Part shown: in pieces, positions 12,507 to 23,198 of the stretch
Numbering within the stretch: the first letter of the stretch is position 1
Layout of the letters: each line of letters starts with the position of its first letter
Origin: Bryopsis sp. KO-2023
Lineage: Eukaryota > Chlorophyta > Ulvophyceae > Bryopsidales > Bryopsidaceae
Length of the DNA: 64,000 nt
Reading direction: 5' to 3'
Assembly (NCBI GenBank): GCA_030272585.1
Contig: BSYQ01000010.1
Span: forward strand, 4,030,001 to 4,094,000
The notes under the pieces: generated by a model
What the model saw: only the letters and a program-made list of their open reading frames with translations
The model's database searches: none
Told to the model about the DNA's origin: nothing
Made by a program: the position numbers and the translations under genes

Positions 12507-13952
12507 GACACTCCCTAAACCACCGACTGAATTGTTTTCTTTGACACACACTTTTTAATGCTTTTCTTTTTTGAAAGTCATGGGTTTGGCTGCTTCGATT
12601 TCGTAGAAATGAGTCTCTGGACTTTTTTTTGCCGTTATTTTTTTTTTATAAATGTTTTTTATGGGTAAAATCCGAAGTGTGAGATTTGATTTCGCTTGGT
12701 ATATTTTGGGGGGTTGGGATGGGGTTTCGTGTGAGGATGTTATTGTCTGAAGTTGGAAAGTTTGAAGCCTCGATGGCAACTGTACCAGACAGGTGCGTCG
12801 TGTGCCGTGATTTAGCAGCAAGCCCACAATTGGCTCGAATACCAAAGTTCATCAAGTGTCATTTCTGTTTAAAAAGACAAAAAGCACACAAGAAGCGACG
12901 CCTGAACTGCGGTTTTCACAAACACATGTCGGTCTTGACCGACCTTAGATGATTTCCCCACAAACACGTTTTGGACCGACTTGAGCCCGGTTAAGACCGG
13001 CGTGGGTGGGTATCAAAAGTTGAAACCAAAAGAAACGAGACTAAATCGGCGTCAAAAACGTACTAACCGAACTGCAGAACTGTTGGACCAATGTCAAACA
13101 GTTGGTTCATTGGACGTGCGGCAGTCGAAACTCTTGAGAAAACCTGGGCCTTCTTACCAAGAAGTTCTCAGTGCTGTTTTTGACCAATCATATGTGGAAA
13201 ACCTGCGGCTCTAAACAAGTTACTGCAAGATTCATTTAAGTTTGTGAGAAAGTGTTGTTTCGTTGTTTTTTTTTCGGCATAATAGAAGTTCCCATTCAAT
13301 AGTTTTGTCAAGTTCTTGACTCACCCAGCCCCAAGACTGGCTCAATCGGTCCTAAAACCGCGCCCCAAATGTCTATCAGTTCAAAATCTTCCAGTTTCAG
13401 TGGATGTCAAAGAGCACGGCAACAGGTTTCTCTTTCTTTGCAACGGGCCTGGGCTAATGCTTTTTTGGTCTTTATTGTTTGATTCTATTTCATTTGACCG
13501 AGGATAAACATGGATTGTAAATTGATTTGATTGATTGTGGCAATGAATACGGACTCGTGTAACCAAAAATGTTTATCAGTCGGTGGTAACCCATCCAATT
13601 TAGCTCGACAGGCACAATCTCTGCTGGCTTGGCCCAACCCAATTACTCAGGTGCTTCGGTTGCAAGGTGCACCTTGCTGTTTTTTGTTCGAAAAAATAAG
13701 TTTGAATCTTGGAGCCACAACTTGTTTGATATCCAGCATCTTTCATTGACTTGGTGTCTGACTTTGCTATTTTTAGCGTCCCTACTAGCCTGCTCATCAT
13801 CCACTCACACTAATATAAAATGAAGGTATGGTGCACACAAAAAGACACCCTTCTTTTCACCAGCTGAAGAAGAAAACCTGACCCCCCCCCAAAAAAAAAA
13901 CCCACATCTGCCATCACCCAATTGTTTCAAGTGTAAACAAATTCCAAAGAGT
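12507..13952. other. Convergent intergenic region with short unexplained ORFs
   Basis: It lies between two converging genes. Two adjacent plus-strand ORFs stand out. One, 12776-12952, starts MATVPDRCVVCRDL and has a CxxC...CxxC pattern (CVVC, CHFC) followed by a basic patch. The other, 12981-13214, is a basic 77-codon ORF with RLNRRQKR. They could be exons of one small gene, a decayed mobile-element fragment, or chance; splice sites do not decide it. A C(9)A(10) tract is at 13882-13900. Confidence 0.35.
13882..13900. repeat. C(9)A(10) bipartite homopolymer tract
   Basis: Nine C followed directly by ten A, in the gap before the one-exon 641-residue gene. One of a family of such tracts in the window. 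Confidence 0.9.
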
Positions 13953-15878
13953 CTATTGTTTTTCCCCACTATCCCCACCCCCCGAGTCCGTCACTTTGAC
14001 GCTTTCGAACATTGGAGAGTCCAGCGTCGGTGCAATTTCTGCCATGTTCATGTTCATAACACTGCCCGCCAGGCCAACCTGCACAGGCTCTCTGTTTTCC
14101 TGTATCCTCCCGAACAGCCCGTCTTCTAACTTTCGCCTCTTCCCATTGGGGAGCATGTCGTTCCACTTCGTCACCCACTCCAAAAATTTCGGCGTCCTTG
14201 GGGGAGCCCTCACTGCGCTATGCCTTTGATTCTGTTGATCCGATGCGGACAGAATATTGCCATTTGACCGGCTCTTTCGCAAAGCCTCAGGGTAGCTGTT
14301 GGCCCTGATAACTTCCTGACCCACCTTGTACTCTGCAAACATTTGCCTCCCAATCCACAGCTCGCTGAATCTCCTATCCCCTCCATCCATCCTATCCGAA
14401 TCACCCCTGCTCCCCTCCCCTCGTTCGTTGGGTCCCGGTCGATTGTGGCGCACCACCACCTCCATGTTTCGAATCAATTGAGGTTCTTCCCTCGCCCCAT
14501 TGTTCAGACCCTGTCCGGCGCTTCCCGTCGATTCTGGATCTTTGTTCTCGTCGGGCTCCACCTCACCAATGCTCAAAACCGATTCAGCGATTTCGCCCGA
14601 CTCCGCTGGACTCTCCGCCCCCATCATGCGAACACCCATCCCCACCAACGGCACGGGCGTTTCTTTCTTTCCGCCATCCGCGGAACCAGAAATTGGCTTG
14701 TTCAAGTTGCGCCCCTTGTCTGCGATAGACCCAACACCCCCAAAGCAATTACCAGTCAAACTCATTGGACCACACATAGGCTCTAAGGGTTTATCCAGCA
14801 GGCTTGCAACTTGTGGCGCGACCGTGTTGATTTTCGGCAGTTTCGCGCGCTCCTCCATCAATGAATCGTCCATGGCCAGCTCTTTCTGTTGAGCCTCCCC
14901 CCTTGGTGTGCTCACGTTGGAAAACTTTCCTGACCCTGTGGGCGTACTGGACGCGAGTTTTGTCTTTCGAAATATTTGAACATACGACGGCCTCATCACC
15001 AGCGGCGCCACGCCCCATTTCGCGACGCTTTGCTCGAAGGCCTTGACGGCGTCTTCTCGCTCGCCGTCCGGCACGCACTCGATCCCCCCGGGGACCAACC
15101 TCTTGGTGGGAAGCAGACTGACGAATCCGTTGCGTCGAATCATTTCGCACAGAGCGTCGAACTGAGGATCGAAGTCCAGAAAAAGCACGCCGCACCCCGG
15201 CTTCACCAAACCCAACACTCTGGGCAACCAACCGCTAATGGCTTCCTCTCCCAAAATGGCCAGACAGTGGGTCAGGCAGATCAAGTGCAGACCTTCGACG
15301 TCTTTCCATGGAGACTCTTGGTGCTCAGCCCCTTCTGCGTTTGGGTTGAAGCTGCACGTCTCAATTTCCCAACCACCAGCGGCGATCGCTCCGCATATCG
15401 CCGTGTGCTCTTTTTCCCAAGCCTGGTACTCCTCCAGAAAAAATGCCTTTATTTCGCGTTCCGTTTCCTCTCTCTCCGACAGCCAAACCACAATCGCCAG
15501 CAGCTCCGCCCCGAGGCAGCTGCCAGCCGTGGCGATTCTGAAACAGTTCCCGACTCCTTGCAATAACGGGAAGGAGCCTCCGAAAACCTCCCCAAGCATC
15601 GAGCGCACGGCGCTCACTTGCGTGAGCATGAAACGATGGAGGTACGTGGCGCGGTTCTCCTTTTTGCTCAAAAACGTTTGCGCATCCACACATCGAACGC
15701 CCTCCTCAACGATTCGGTCCACCCTTTGAAACGCTTCTCTCACCGCAGCGTCGGGATCTGGACTGTCGACACTAGAGCACTGCCTCTCGAAAAGCAGTCT
15801 CGCCAACATATAGATGTCGTCAGGGGGATTGTTCACGACATCGCAAGAGTTTGGTAGGTCGTCCGCAACAGAAGCCAT
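13953..15878 (-). CDS. Single-exon protein with possible Rossmann/methyltransferase-like core and disordered tail
   Basis: One uninterrupted frame gives 641 residues from the first ATG (15876-15878, MASVADDLPNS). The frame stays open for 88 more codons upstream without an ATG, so an extra 5' exon is possible. Residues about 50-330 look globular. A segment reading FRIATAGSCLGAELLAIVVW, then LHLICLTHCLAIL and KPGCGVLFLDFD, resembles the motif I, motif IV and post-IV strands of a Rossmann-fold methyltransferase. This fold call is inference, since the canonical GxGxG is replaced by AGSCLG. Residues about 330-641 are rich in Gly, Ser, Pro, Glu and Arg and look disordered. The absence of introns contrasts with most neighbours. 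No enzyme family is assigned. Confidence 0.72.
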   Translation of the reverse strand: MASVADDLPNSCDVVNNPPDDIYMLARLLFERQCSSVDSPDPDAAVREAFQRVDRIVEEGVRCVDAQTFLSKKENRATYLHRFMLTQVSAVRSMLGEVFGGSFPLLQGVGNCFRIATAGSCLGAELLAIVVWLSEREETEREIKAFFLEEYQAWEKEHTAICGAIAAGGWEIETCSFNPNAEGAEHQESPWKDVEGLHLICLTHCLAILGEEAISGWLPRVLGLVKPGCGVLFLDFDPQFDALCEMIRRNGFVSLLPTKRLVPGGIECVPDGEREDAVKAFEQSVAKWGVAPLVMRPSYVQIFRKTKLASSTPTGSGKFSNVSTPRGEAQQKELAMDDSLMEERAKLPKINTVAPQVASLLDKPLEPMCGPMSLTGNCFGGVGSIADKGRNLNKPISGSADGGKKETPVPLVGMGVRMMGAESPAESGEIAESVLSIGEVEPDENKDPESTGSAGQGLNNGAREEPQLIRNMEVVVRHNRPGPNERGEGSRGDSDRMDGGDRRFSELWIGRQMFAEYKVGQEVIRANSYPEALRKSRSNGNILSASDQQNQRHSAVRAPPRTPKFLEWVTKWNDMLPNGKRRKLEDGLFGRIQENREPVQVGLAGSVMNMNMAEIAPTLDSPMFESVKVTDSGGGDSGEKQ

Positions 15879-16653
15879 TCCTGCTCTCACGTATCGACAG
15901 TTGTTTCCGGGCCTTTTTCCGAGATTAAGCGCCGACCTTCTGGAGCTCCACGCACTGCTTTTGTCGAAGGTGGAAAGAACACAGCACTTCACGGTTGGCC
16001 GCCAGGCCAAAACGACCGTCTGACGAGCCTCCCCAAGTCTGACATGTATATCCTTGAGTTTCTGGAACTTTGCTAGTCGACGTCTTTTGGCTGACACGGC
16101 ACAAGATATTTGTGGTCGAGCTTGGAATCCAAAATGAACCAAATTGAATGGTTTTTATGAAACGAAGCATTTTGACTGGGTCGAGAATTATTTTGATGTC
16201 AAGGCGAACGGAAACGTCAATGAGGGCAAGGGTTGATCTGGCTGAACTCATCCAAACTATATTTGTTGGAGGGGCGACGGTAGTGTTGAACTCAAAATTT
16301 TCAGCATCGTTTTGATGCTTTTTTTGGGGGGGGGGGAATCTTTTCGAGGGTGACATAAGTTGCTGTGCAAAAAGTGCAATTGCACAGAACAAAAGATGGA
16401 TGCTTTGTTGTTGCTGCAGAAAATTTTTAATTGTGATTTTAAATATACTCTCATCCAAAACGTCTGCTCCATCAGCCATCGATCCAAGCCAAATTAAACT
16501 GAGCAACTTGGCAAGAAAGTATCCCGGCCGCTGCTGGAGCCAATCAATCAAATCCGAAAATGATCATCAGTGTTATCAAAATAGCTGAAATAGAGTTTAA
16601 ACCAAAAAAGAAAGCTGTTTGAAAATTGAGGTTAGCTTGAAAAAGTTTATGTT

Positions 16654-18283
16654 CTAACAATCTTTTGGATCATCAGGGCATTTGTCGCCTGCAACACAAA
16701 CTCCAGCTTTGTTGAATTTCTTGAAGACCTTCTTGAATTTCTCTCCACACTGGCAACAAGTTCCACAGCACTTTGCAGGGCTCTTATCAAAACACAGGGA
16801 GCCCTGTTCCAACAATCAAAACAAGAAATTAGAATGCCACTTGAACGACCCCCCCCAAAACAAAAAGCAAAAAAGAAAGCTTTTTGGCCAGAAAACAAAA
16901 TTCAAGGAAAGGTCAATAGATTTCGACAAACATAGCAAGATTTCAAATCATTCATTTCCATTAAGCATTGCAGGATCATTGATGTTCTCCATAAAAAAAT
17001 GGTTTTAATTTTAACCATCTCTTAAAGTGAATCCTTCCCACTCCCAACGCAGCAGATCTTCTAAAGGTGTTCAACGAATCAATATCCCTATGGCAACAAA
17101 GTAGGGTTCAAATTTGCATAGGCACCTTTGGTTTGCAAAGAGTAATGCCACAATTGACAGCCTCGCCTTCCACCGTGTACTGAGGGCTACATTTGTTGCA
17201 AGGGTCAGCCCCGGAGCAAACAGCCTCCGGCCAAGCAGCACAATCCTTTGCCTCAGCACAGACAGCACTCACATTGCACTCCTCGAAATCGTTGCCATTT
17301 TCGCACTTGGTCGCTGTTCTCACCAAAAAAAGATACAACTGAATTGGTGCCTATAAACCACTCATCAGAACTGTAGGCAGACCTGGGGAAAAAAGTCCTC
17401 CTGACATATAATCCTCCAAAACGACTTTCTCAAATCTATATATATATATATTGCAACAATGAAGTTTCCAATGCTGCATGGTGCAGCAGTGAGTGTCGCC
17501 GAACTGGGATTATGGCCTAAATATCGCTCATGTGTGAACGTACTTGGCTCGCATGGGCATTCGCCGTTGCACGCAATGGACACTTCGCTGCACTCCGCCA
17601 AACAGCTGTTGTCATACGTCACACCGTCAGCACCGCACACATAGCTGATCTCTTCAGTGCACTGACAGGAGCCGCCACAGGGACACGCCCCGTCGCACTC
17701 TTTGTCGACGCCGTTGCACGTCGCATGGCACTCGCTGTCGTAGGTAGCGCCGTCAGTGCCGCAGACCTCCTTGTCGCTTGGCTCGCATTCGCACACCGGG
17801 TGATCGGAACAAGGGCAAGATCCCTTGCAAGCGATGGACGTCCCCGCGCAGGCGGCATGGCATTTGCTATCGTAGTCCTTTCCATCCCGACCGCACACCT
17901 CGCCGGTTTCTCTGCAAGCCTTCCCACAGATGCTTAAGCTACCTGCGACCCCCCGCCCCCCCCCCCACACAGATTCTCAAGCATGATTCATGTCAATCCA
18001 CACCACACTCGTGGGTTTGGCGTCCAAATTGCTCACACGGTAAGCCTCAAACACCGCAAACACCGTGGTTGTGGCCAATAACCACAACGCCAAAGCCACG
18101 AATCAGCCAGGCAATGTGGAGGATATGATGAAACGCACACCGCAGGAAGGCGAGGGGGGAAGGGAAAAAACGTTCTAACAACACAATGCTCTTCTGTTCG
18201 AGGCACCGACCCGCGTTGATAACATCCGCCGCAGCAAGCAGCACCGCCACCGTCACGATGGTAACAAGAGTTGTCGTCGACAT
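16654..18283 (-). CDS. Secreted cysteine-rich protein with three Kazal-like domains
   Basis: Four exons in minus-strand order (18283-18211, 17942-17544, 17313-17126, 16803-16654) give 269 residues ending in DDPKDC and a stop. The N-terminus (MSTTTLVTIVTVAVLLAAADVINAG written in part as exon 1) is a clear signal peptide, so the protein should enter the secretory pathway. Exon 2 holds three tandem Kazal-type units, each with the core VCGxDGxxYDSxCxAxC and each ending in a CPC cluster. Kazal domains usually inhibit serine proteases through a reactive-site loop. The P1 residues cannot be fixed without alignment, so inhibition is inferred. Exons 3 and 4 add a different cysteine-rich region (KCCGTCCQCGEKF) that I do not recognise. 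The gene is head to head with the dehydratase gene. Confidence 0.85.
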
Positions 18284-18814
18284 GGTTGTGAAATTTGCTG
18301 GAAGTGGAAGAACTTGTGGAGTTCTGGTCGGTGGGCGCGCTTTGTTTGGGGGGGGGGGGCGAGTTTTGTACCGATTTCCTTTCCCCAACCTAAGGAGCTG
18401 ACGTCCTTGTCACACAGTGATTGAGACGAGCCATCCGCGACGCTCTTGCAACATGCGAAAACATATATGCTTCCACCGTCTAGTGTTACAGTACTTTCGA
18501 AAAGCTGCAAGGGAAATCGTGGACTTTGCCCTGAGTGTGGTGTCAAGACACTGGGGAAAAAGAAAAGGGGGAAATTTCCTTTGGGTGTTTTTTTTCCTTG
18601 CATAAAGAACTGTGCGCGCGTGCATCGTGGAACTCTAAAAAAAGAGGAAAAGAGAAAATAGAAACCACGCACTACAGATCACTGGGTTCACCGAAGTAAC
18701 AGGGGCCCTGCTTACGACACTTTCGGCCTCGAACGAGAGTGGCGGGAGCACGAGGTTTCTTTTTTTTTGACGTGTTGGGCCTTGTTTTGGTGTTGAAAGG
18801 AGGGAAAAAGAAAC
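18284..18814. promoter_or_regulatory. Divergent promoter region between Kazal and dehydratase genes
   Basis: About 530 bases separate two start codons that point away from each other, so both promoters and 5' UTRs must lie here or extend into it. A TTTG(12) tract is at 18345-18359. No TATA box is evident. Confidence 0.45.
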
Positions 18815-21421
18815 ATGGAGTTCCGTCCATCTCCTGTCGAGCCAATGACTCGGGCGGACTCGAAATGGGAGTCCCTCACGCCTGCTCCCCGAAGTCCTCT
18901 GAAAGATTGGGTGAAGGCTGGAGCGTGGGCTCTCGGTTGGGGCGACGTTCTTTCTTGTTTCAAAACACCCCCACGCAGGTGACGCTTCTGCCTGTACTTT
19001 CCCCCTGTATAGTCGCGTATCGGTTTGAATCTATTTCCAAAACACCTGTATTGGTGAAGCAAGAACCGCGCGCTCGTCCATGTTACGTGAAAGAAACGCG
19101 CGTTTTTGAGAAAGGCGTCGTTTTGCTGTGGTGGGATGCCGTTGCGGTTGTTTGTGGTGTCGATCAGTAAAAATGCAATACAATTATGGCATATTCTCAT
19201 AAACAGAGTGTCATGGTGGACAGTTCCTCACCAGGGACTTCCCATTCAAATGTCCCAACACATTTCTTACTCATTCTCTGGCCACCCACCAACTGATTCC
19301 CTTTGAACACGAAAAATCACACTGTCAAGAAAAATGACTGGCATCCTTGCAACATTCTGTGTGCTAAATTTGCAAGATCCTATCCTGCACTGTAAGCTGT
19401 CCATGTCGTAGATTTTGGGAAGTTGTTGATCAGGATTTTTGAAGAACGCTCACATCGTTGCAGGGACATCGATCTTGACAGAACTTCCTCCAGTGGGTCT
19501 GCTGGCATTCCTGCGTTTGGCACCGTTGGGTTCAGTCTGTGGGGAGATCGTGCCTTCAGCTTTTCTCCACAGAGCAAAGAGGTGAAAACCCATGGATCAA
19601 TTGAGATGTACATAATCAAATGCAATCATTTCAAACCCTAAACCTCGCAGATTGGCATTGGATATCAGGGAGGACACCTGGGAACTTAAATATATATTAT
19701 CTTGTTCTGAAGAGCTATGTTTATTTCTGAACATGTATTCTAGCGGCTCATCAAACCCCCCCAATGTTTAAAAAAGATACCCAAATATCCTTTTTTCAGC
19801 ACACCTGTCAATCCCAAAAATGTTAAAAAAAATCACAAGAACCATGAAGCAACCCCATGCAAACTACTCAATGTTGTTATCTTTGTCTAAGTCTGGTGCT
19901 CCCATCCATTCCTTCCTTTGTCTGATTCACCACAACCCAATATCTGTCTCATTTTTGGTGGGAAATGTGCTTGTCCAATCTGACTGGGAGTGATGTTGCA
20001 GGCTAGCGGAGAAGATGTGGAAGCTTCTCCCAAAGTCGCTTATCAAGGGTGCCCTGGTGCATTCAGCGAATCTGCTGCATTGGAGCTCTTTCCTCAAAGC
20101 GAACCGGTCCCATATGAGACGACAGACAAGGCCTTCGAGGTATGGCTACACTCCCTAGAAAAAACTGAAAAAAACCCCCAAAAAATCCAAAGGCACAGGG
20201 AAATGGAAATGGATCGAAAAATGGGAAAAACGAAAGGGAGTTTGAAAAAACAAGAACGTCCAGTATGAATAGTGGAATATATTGCGTTCATTCTGACATA
20301 TTCTATATCTGTGTTTTGCAAAGGCTGTTGTTAGCGATGAGGTCAGCAAGGCACTGGTCCCCATCGAGAATTCTATTGGAGGGCCAGCCACTGGGGTTTA
20401 TGGATGCTTGGCAAAGCACCCCGAATTGAAAATCGTGGAGGAAGTTGTTTTCGATATCGATCACTGCTTGGTGGCTCTCCCTGGAACGAAAATTTCCGAC
20501 ATCAAGAGAGTGTACAGCGATCCTCAGGTGGGGAATTGTTTCCTAAAGCATAGCTCCGTTGAAACTAACTCCATTCTCATTAGAAAGGTTAAACGAATTT
20601 GACAAGGGACCGAGACTACATGCCTTTTGACCCCAGTGGAGGAAAATAGGTAAATCCAGGGTCAACCTCAAGTGGATGGAGTTGTATGATGCAAGGAAAA
20701 GAGAATAGATGGGCACTCAAGATTGCCCCTTTCTTGTTCCTTCCAATTATTGCTACGAACAATCGATAGATAAACGCAAAAACAGCAAAAAGGAGTGGCG
20801 GCGTGGGCTGCATTTGTTTAGTTTGGACTCGATCGATTAAAAATTTCTTCTGATTCGGACCATGTGCAGGCACTGGCACAGTGTGGTGATTATCTGTCGA
20901 CCTTGGGCGTGGAGGTAGTCCCTCACAGCGACACGGCTGGGGCCGCTGCCACGATTCGTTCCAAAAAACGACTGGATTTCGCTGCCATCGCCAGCCGAAG
21001 GGCGGCGCACATGTACACCCTTTCCGTCCTGGATGAATCCATCCAAAACCACACCGACAATGTCACTCGCTTCGTCGCAATTTCGAAAACGGAAGGGAAA
21101 GCTCCTGAGCCGCACATGGTAGCTCCCCATGAATGCAAGACGTCAGTTGTGGTGGGGCTGAAACAAGGTCAAAATCTCACCTCGGTTTTGTCGGCGTTCG
21201 CATCCATGGAAATCGAGGTCGATCATATACAATCGGCCCCACTGCGAGTGGGAAACATGGCGGAGCGGGAAAATGCCACTGGGAGATTCAACAGGGTGTA
21301 CTTCATTGACCTGATCGGTAGTCTGGCGGAGCCTCTTTGCAAGCTTGCTGTCGAACGTGCGAAAGAGAGCGCCGGCTTTTTCCGATCGTTGGGAAGTTAT
21401 CAAAGGGACTCTCGATTCTGA
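18815..21421 (+). CDS. ADT: Prephenate/arogenate dehydratase with C-terminal ACT domain
   Basis: Five exons (18815-18978, 19464-19581, 20002-20139, 20324-20527, 20870-21421) give 391 residues. The last three exons are certain; the first two rest on phase agreement. The catalytic domain (about 105-290) starts VAYQGCPGAFSESAA and contains VPIENSIGG, SDPQALAQC, DTAGAAATI and the signature TRF at 274-276. It removes water and CO2 from prephenate or arogenate to make phenylpyruvate or phenylalanine. The ACT domain (about 298-385) normally binds phenylalanine through GALV and ESRP motifs. Here the second site reads IQSAP at 328-332, so the Glu and Arg of ESRP are replaced and feedback control may differ. 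The first 94 residues could be a plastid transit region, as in plants, though they do not look typical. No chorismate mutase domain is fused. Confidence 0.88.
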
Positions 21422-23198
21422 ATCCAGGTCTGACTGGGAAACACCTGCGACGTGGATCAGGGAAAACTTGACCCCATGCTGCTTCTGGGGGGTGTATTTT
21501 TATTTTTCCCCACGCATAATCAATAAATATGCTAAAATATGGCCTGGATTGCGTGCGGGAAGAAGCGAGAAACAGAGAGAGAGGGAAAGTCGGCACATAC
21601 ATTCGAGATGCTTCGCTTCACGATTTTCAGACAAAGGCTAAGTTTTAGAACAAGAAATGTTTGCATTCATTTTTGATCAGTGAATTTGGGGGGCTGTGGA
21701 ACATTGGAGAGAATTGATTGATAAAGAGAGGGAAAAAAACGAGAGATAGAAAGAGGGAAAAAACAAACAAACAAACGCCACCACGATTCCTATTGTGGAT
21801 CCTTCATAAATGCACATATTTCCATGATAGGTATCGTCTGGATCGATTTTCATTTCGTTTTCCCATTTTTTTTTTCCTTGTCTTTTTTCTTTCGTGTTTT
21901 TTTTTTTCCTTTCGTATTTGGGGGCACTTAGATGAACAGGGATTAGGCGACTTCCCAGAAATTGTGAATAAAAAATGCCGATACCAAAAGGTGTCGAAAA
22001 AATAACAGGAAACGTAGTTTTTTTTTTGCTTTTTTTTTCCTTTCCCTTCTAGAAATGTTGAAAAAAAAAAAGAAAAAGAAAAAAAAAAGCAAGGGGTTCG
22101 TTTGTGGATGGCTTCACAGTTCTTGAAACTGCCGCCTTGTCTGTGTGATCAAGGAATAAGAAACAGAGTGCGTCCGTGGTTCCTTGCAGAAAATGCTGAG
22201 TGACGATAGGATTTGAAGAAGAGTGCAGAATTCCTGCACAGAAATCTTTTTGTTTTTGCATGTTTTTGATGGGAACTGACTGTATCGTTTAATCTGACTG
22301 TATTGTGCTTCGATTTTTCCGGTTCAGGGAAAAGTTGTTGGATGTTGCGTGTTCAGTTTTGTTGATGGGGAAGTTTCAAGTTGATGCAAGTGGTGTTGAT
22401 GAATTTATAATTGTCCCCTGGAGTGATTTTGATATGAGGGGTGGAGTCGTGTCGCAACCCCAGCAGGTGAAGGGGCATTTGTTGGGGTTGGCCCTCGCAA
22501 AAAATTCCTCCTATTCTCAAGCAATGTCCTCATCTCGATTTCACATTAGCTTGACAGTGCTGAGCAATGTTTCTAGCTTTCTTTGTGAAAAAGAAAGCTA
22601 GAACATATATAAAAGAACAAGGCATCATTGGGTGGAATACTGGAGAGTAAACCTCTTTTTCTCAATGGTACAACTTCAGTTACAGGTGCCAGGAAATCTT
22701 TGCTTTTCTTCGATTGTAAAAAGACCACCACAAAAGGCTCCTGATAGGGGTGCATTTAACTGTCGACCATTCACGTCAGTTTTTCTGACCAGTGCACCTG
22801 GAACGCATATCAGAGCAGGAGCAAGAGAAGATGAAAACCCAGTGAAACATATGCATATCAAACTAAGAATATCAGCACTTTTTAAAAGTAATCGTGACTT
22901 CGCAAATCATGCATCCCAAACATGACCGCGTGAATTGCCCACAAAAAATCCCCGCTGAACTGGAAAACGAATAAAAAAAATCAATCTGCTGCACATCTGA
23001 AGAGTGCCTGGTATCTATCTGTCCATAAAATGAACAGAAGCACCCACTGTTTCCCTTCAAAAAAAATCCAAAATGCAAATCATAGAGAATATGCCTTTAT
23101 CATATCAAGGGGCCAATCAATTTTCGACCAAAGAATCAAGAATAAGAATCAAGTCGTCCATCCAACCATAGGGAACCTTTTTTTTTTCACCAAGCTCA
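21422..23198. other. Convergent intergenic region, homopolymer-rich
   Basis: It lies between the 3' ends of the dehydratase and photolyase genes. Long T and A runs and purine tracts dominate 21700-22100. Short ORFs such as 22305-22601 have no recognisable domain or splice support. Confidence 0.5.

Noticed and set aside
14343..15729. Several 130-196 codon plus-strand ORFs within 14.3-15.7 kb
   Set aside because: They lie opposite the single-exon 641-residue gene, whose reading frame is far longer; the plus frames are Pro/Ser/Arg-rich shadows.
13953..15878. Assignment of the 641-residue protein to nicotianamine synthase
   Set aside because: Considered because of a possible Rossmann-type core, but the characteristic family motifs do not match.
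15879..16142. Extension of the 641-residue protein by 88 codons upstream
   Set aside because: The frame is open but starts with TTG, not ATG, and the added sequence has no clear domain; the first ATG at 15878 was used, leaving an upstream exon as a possibility.
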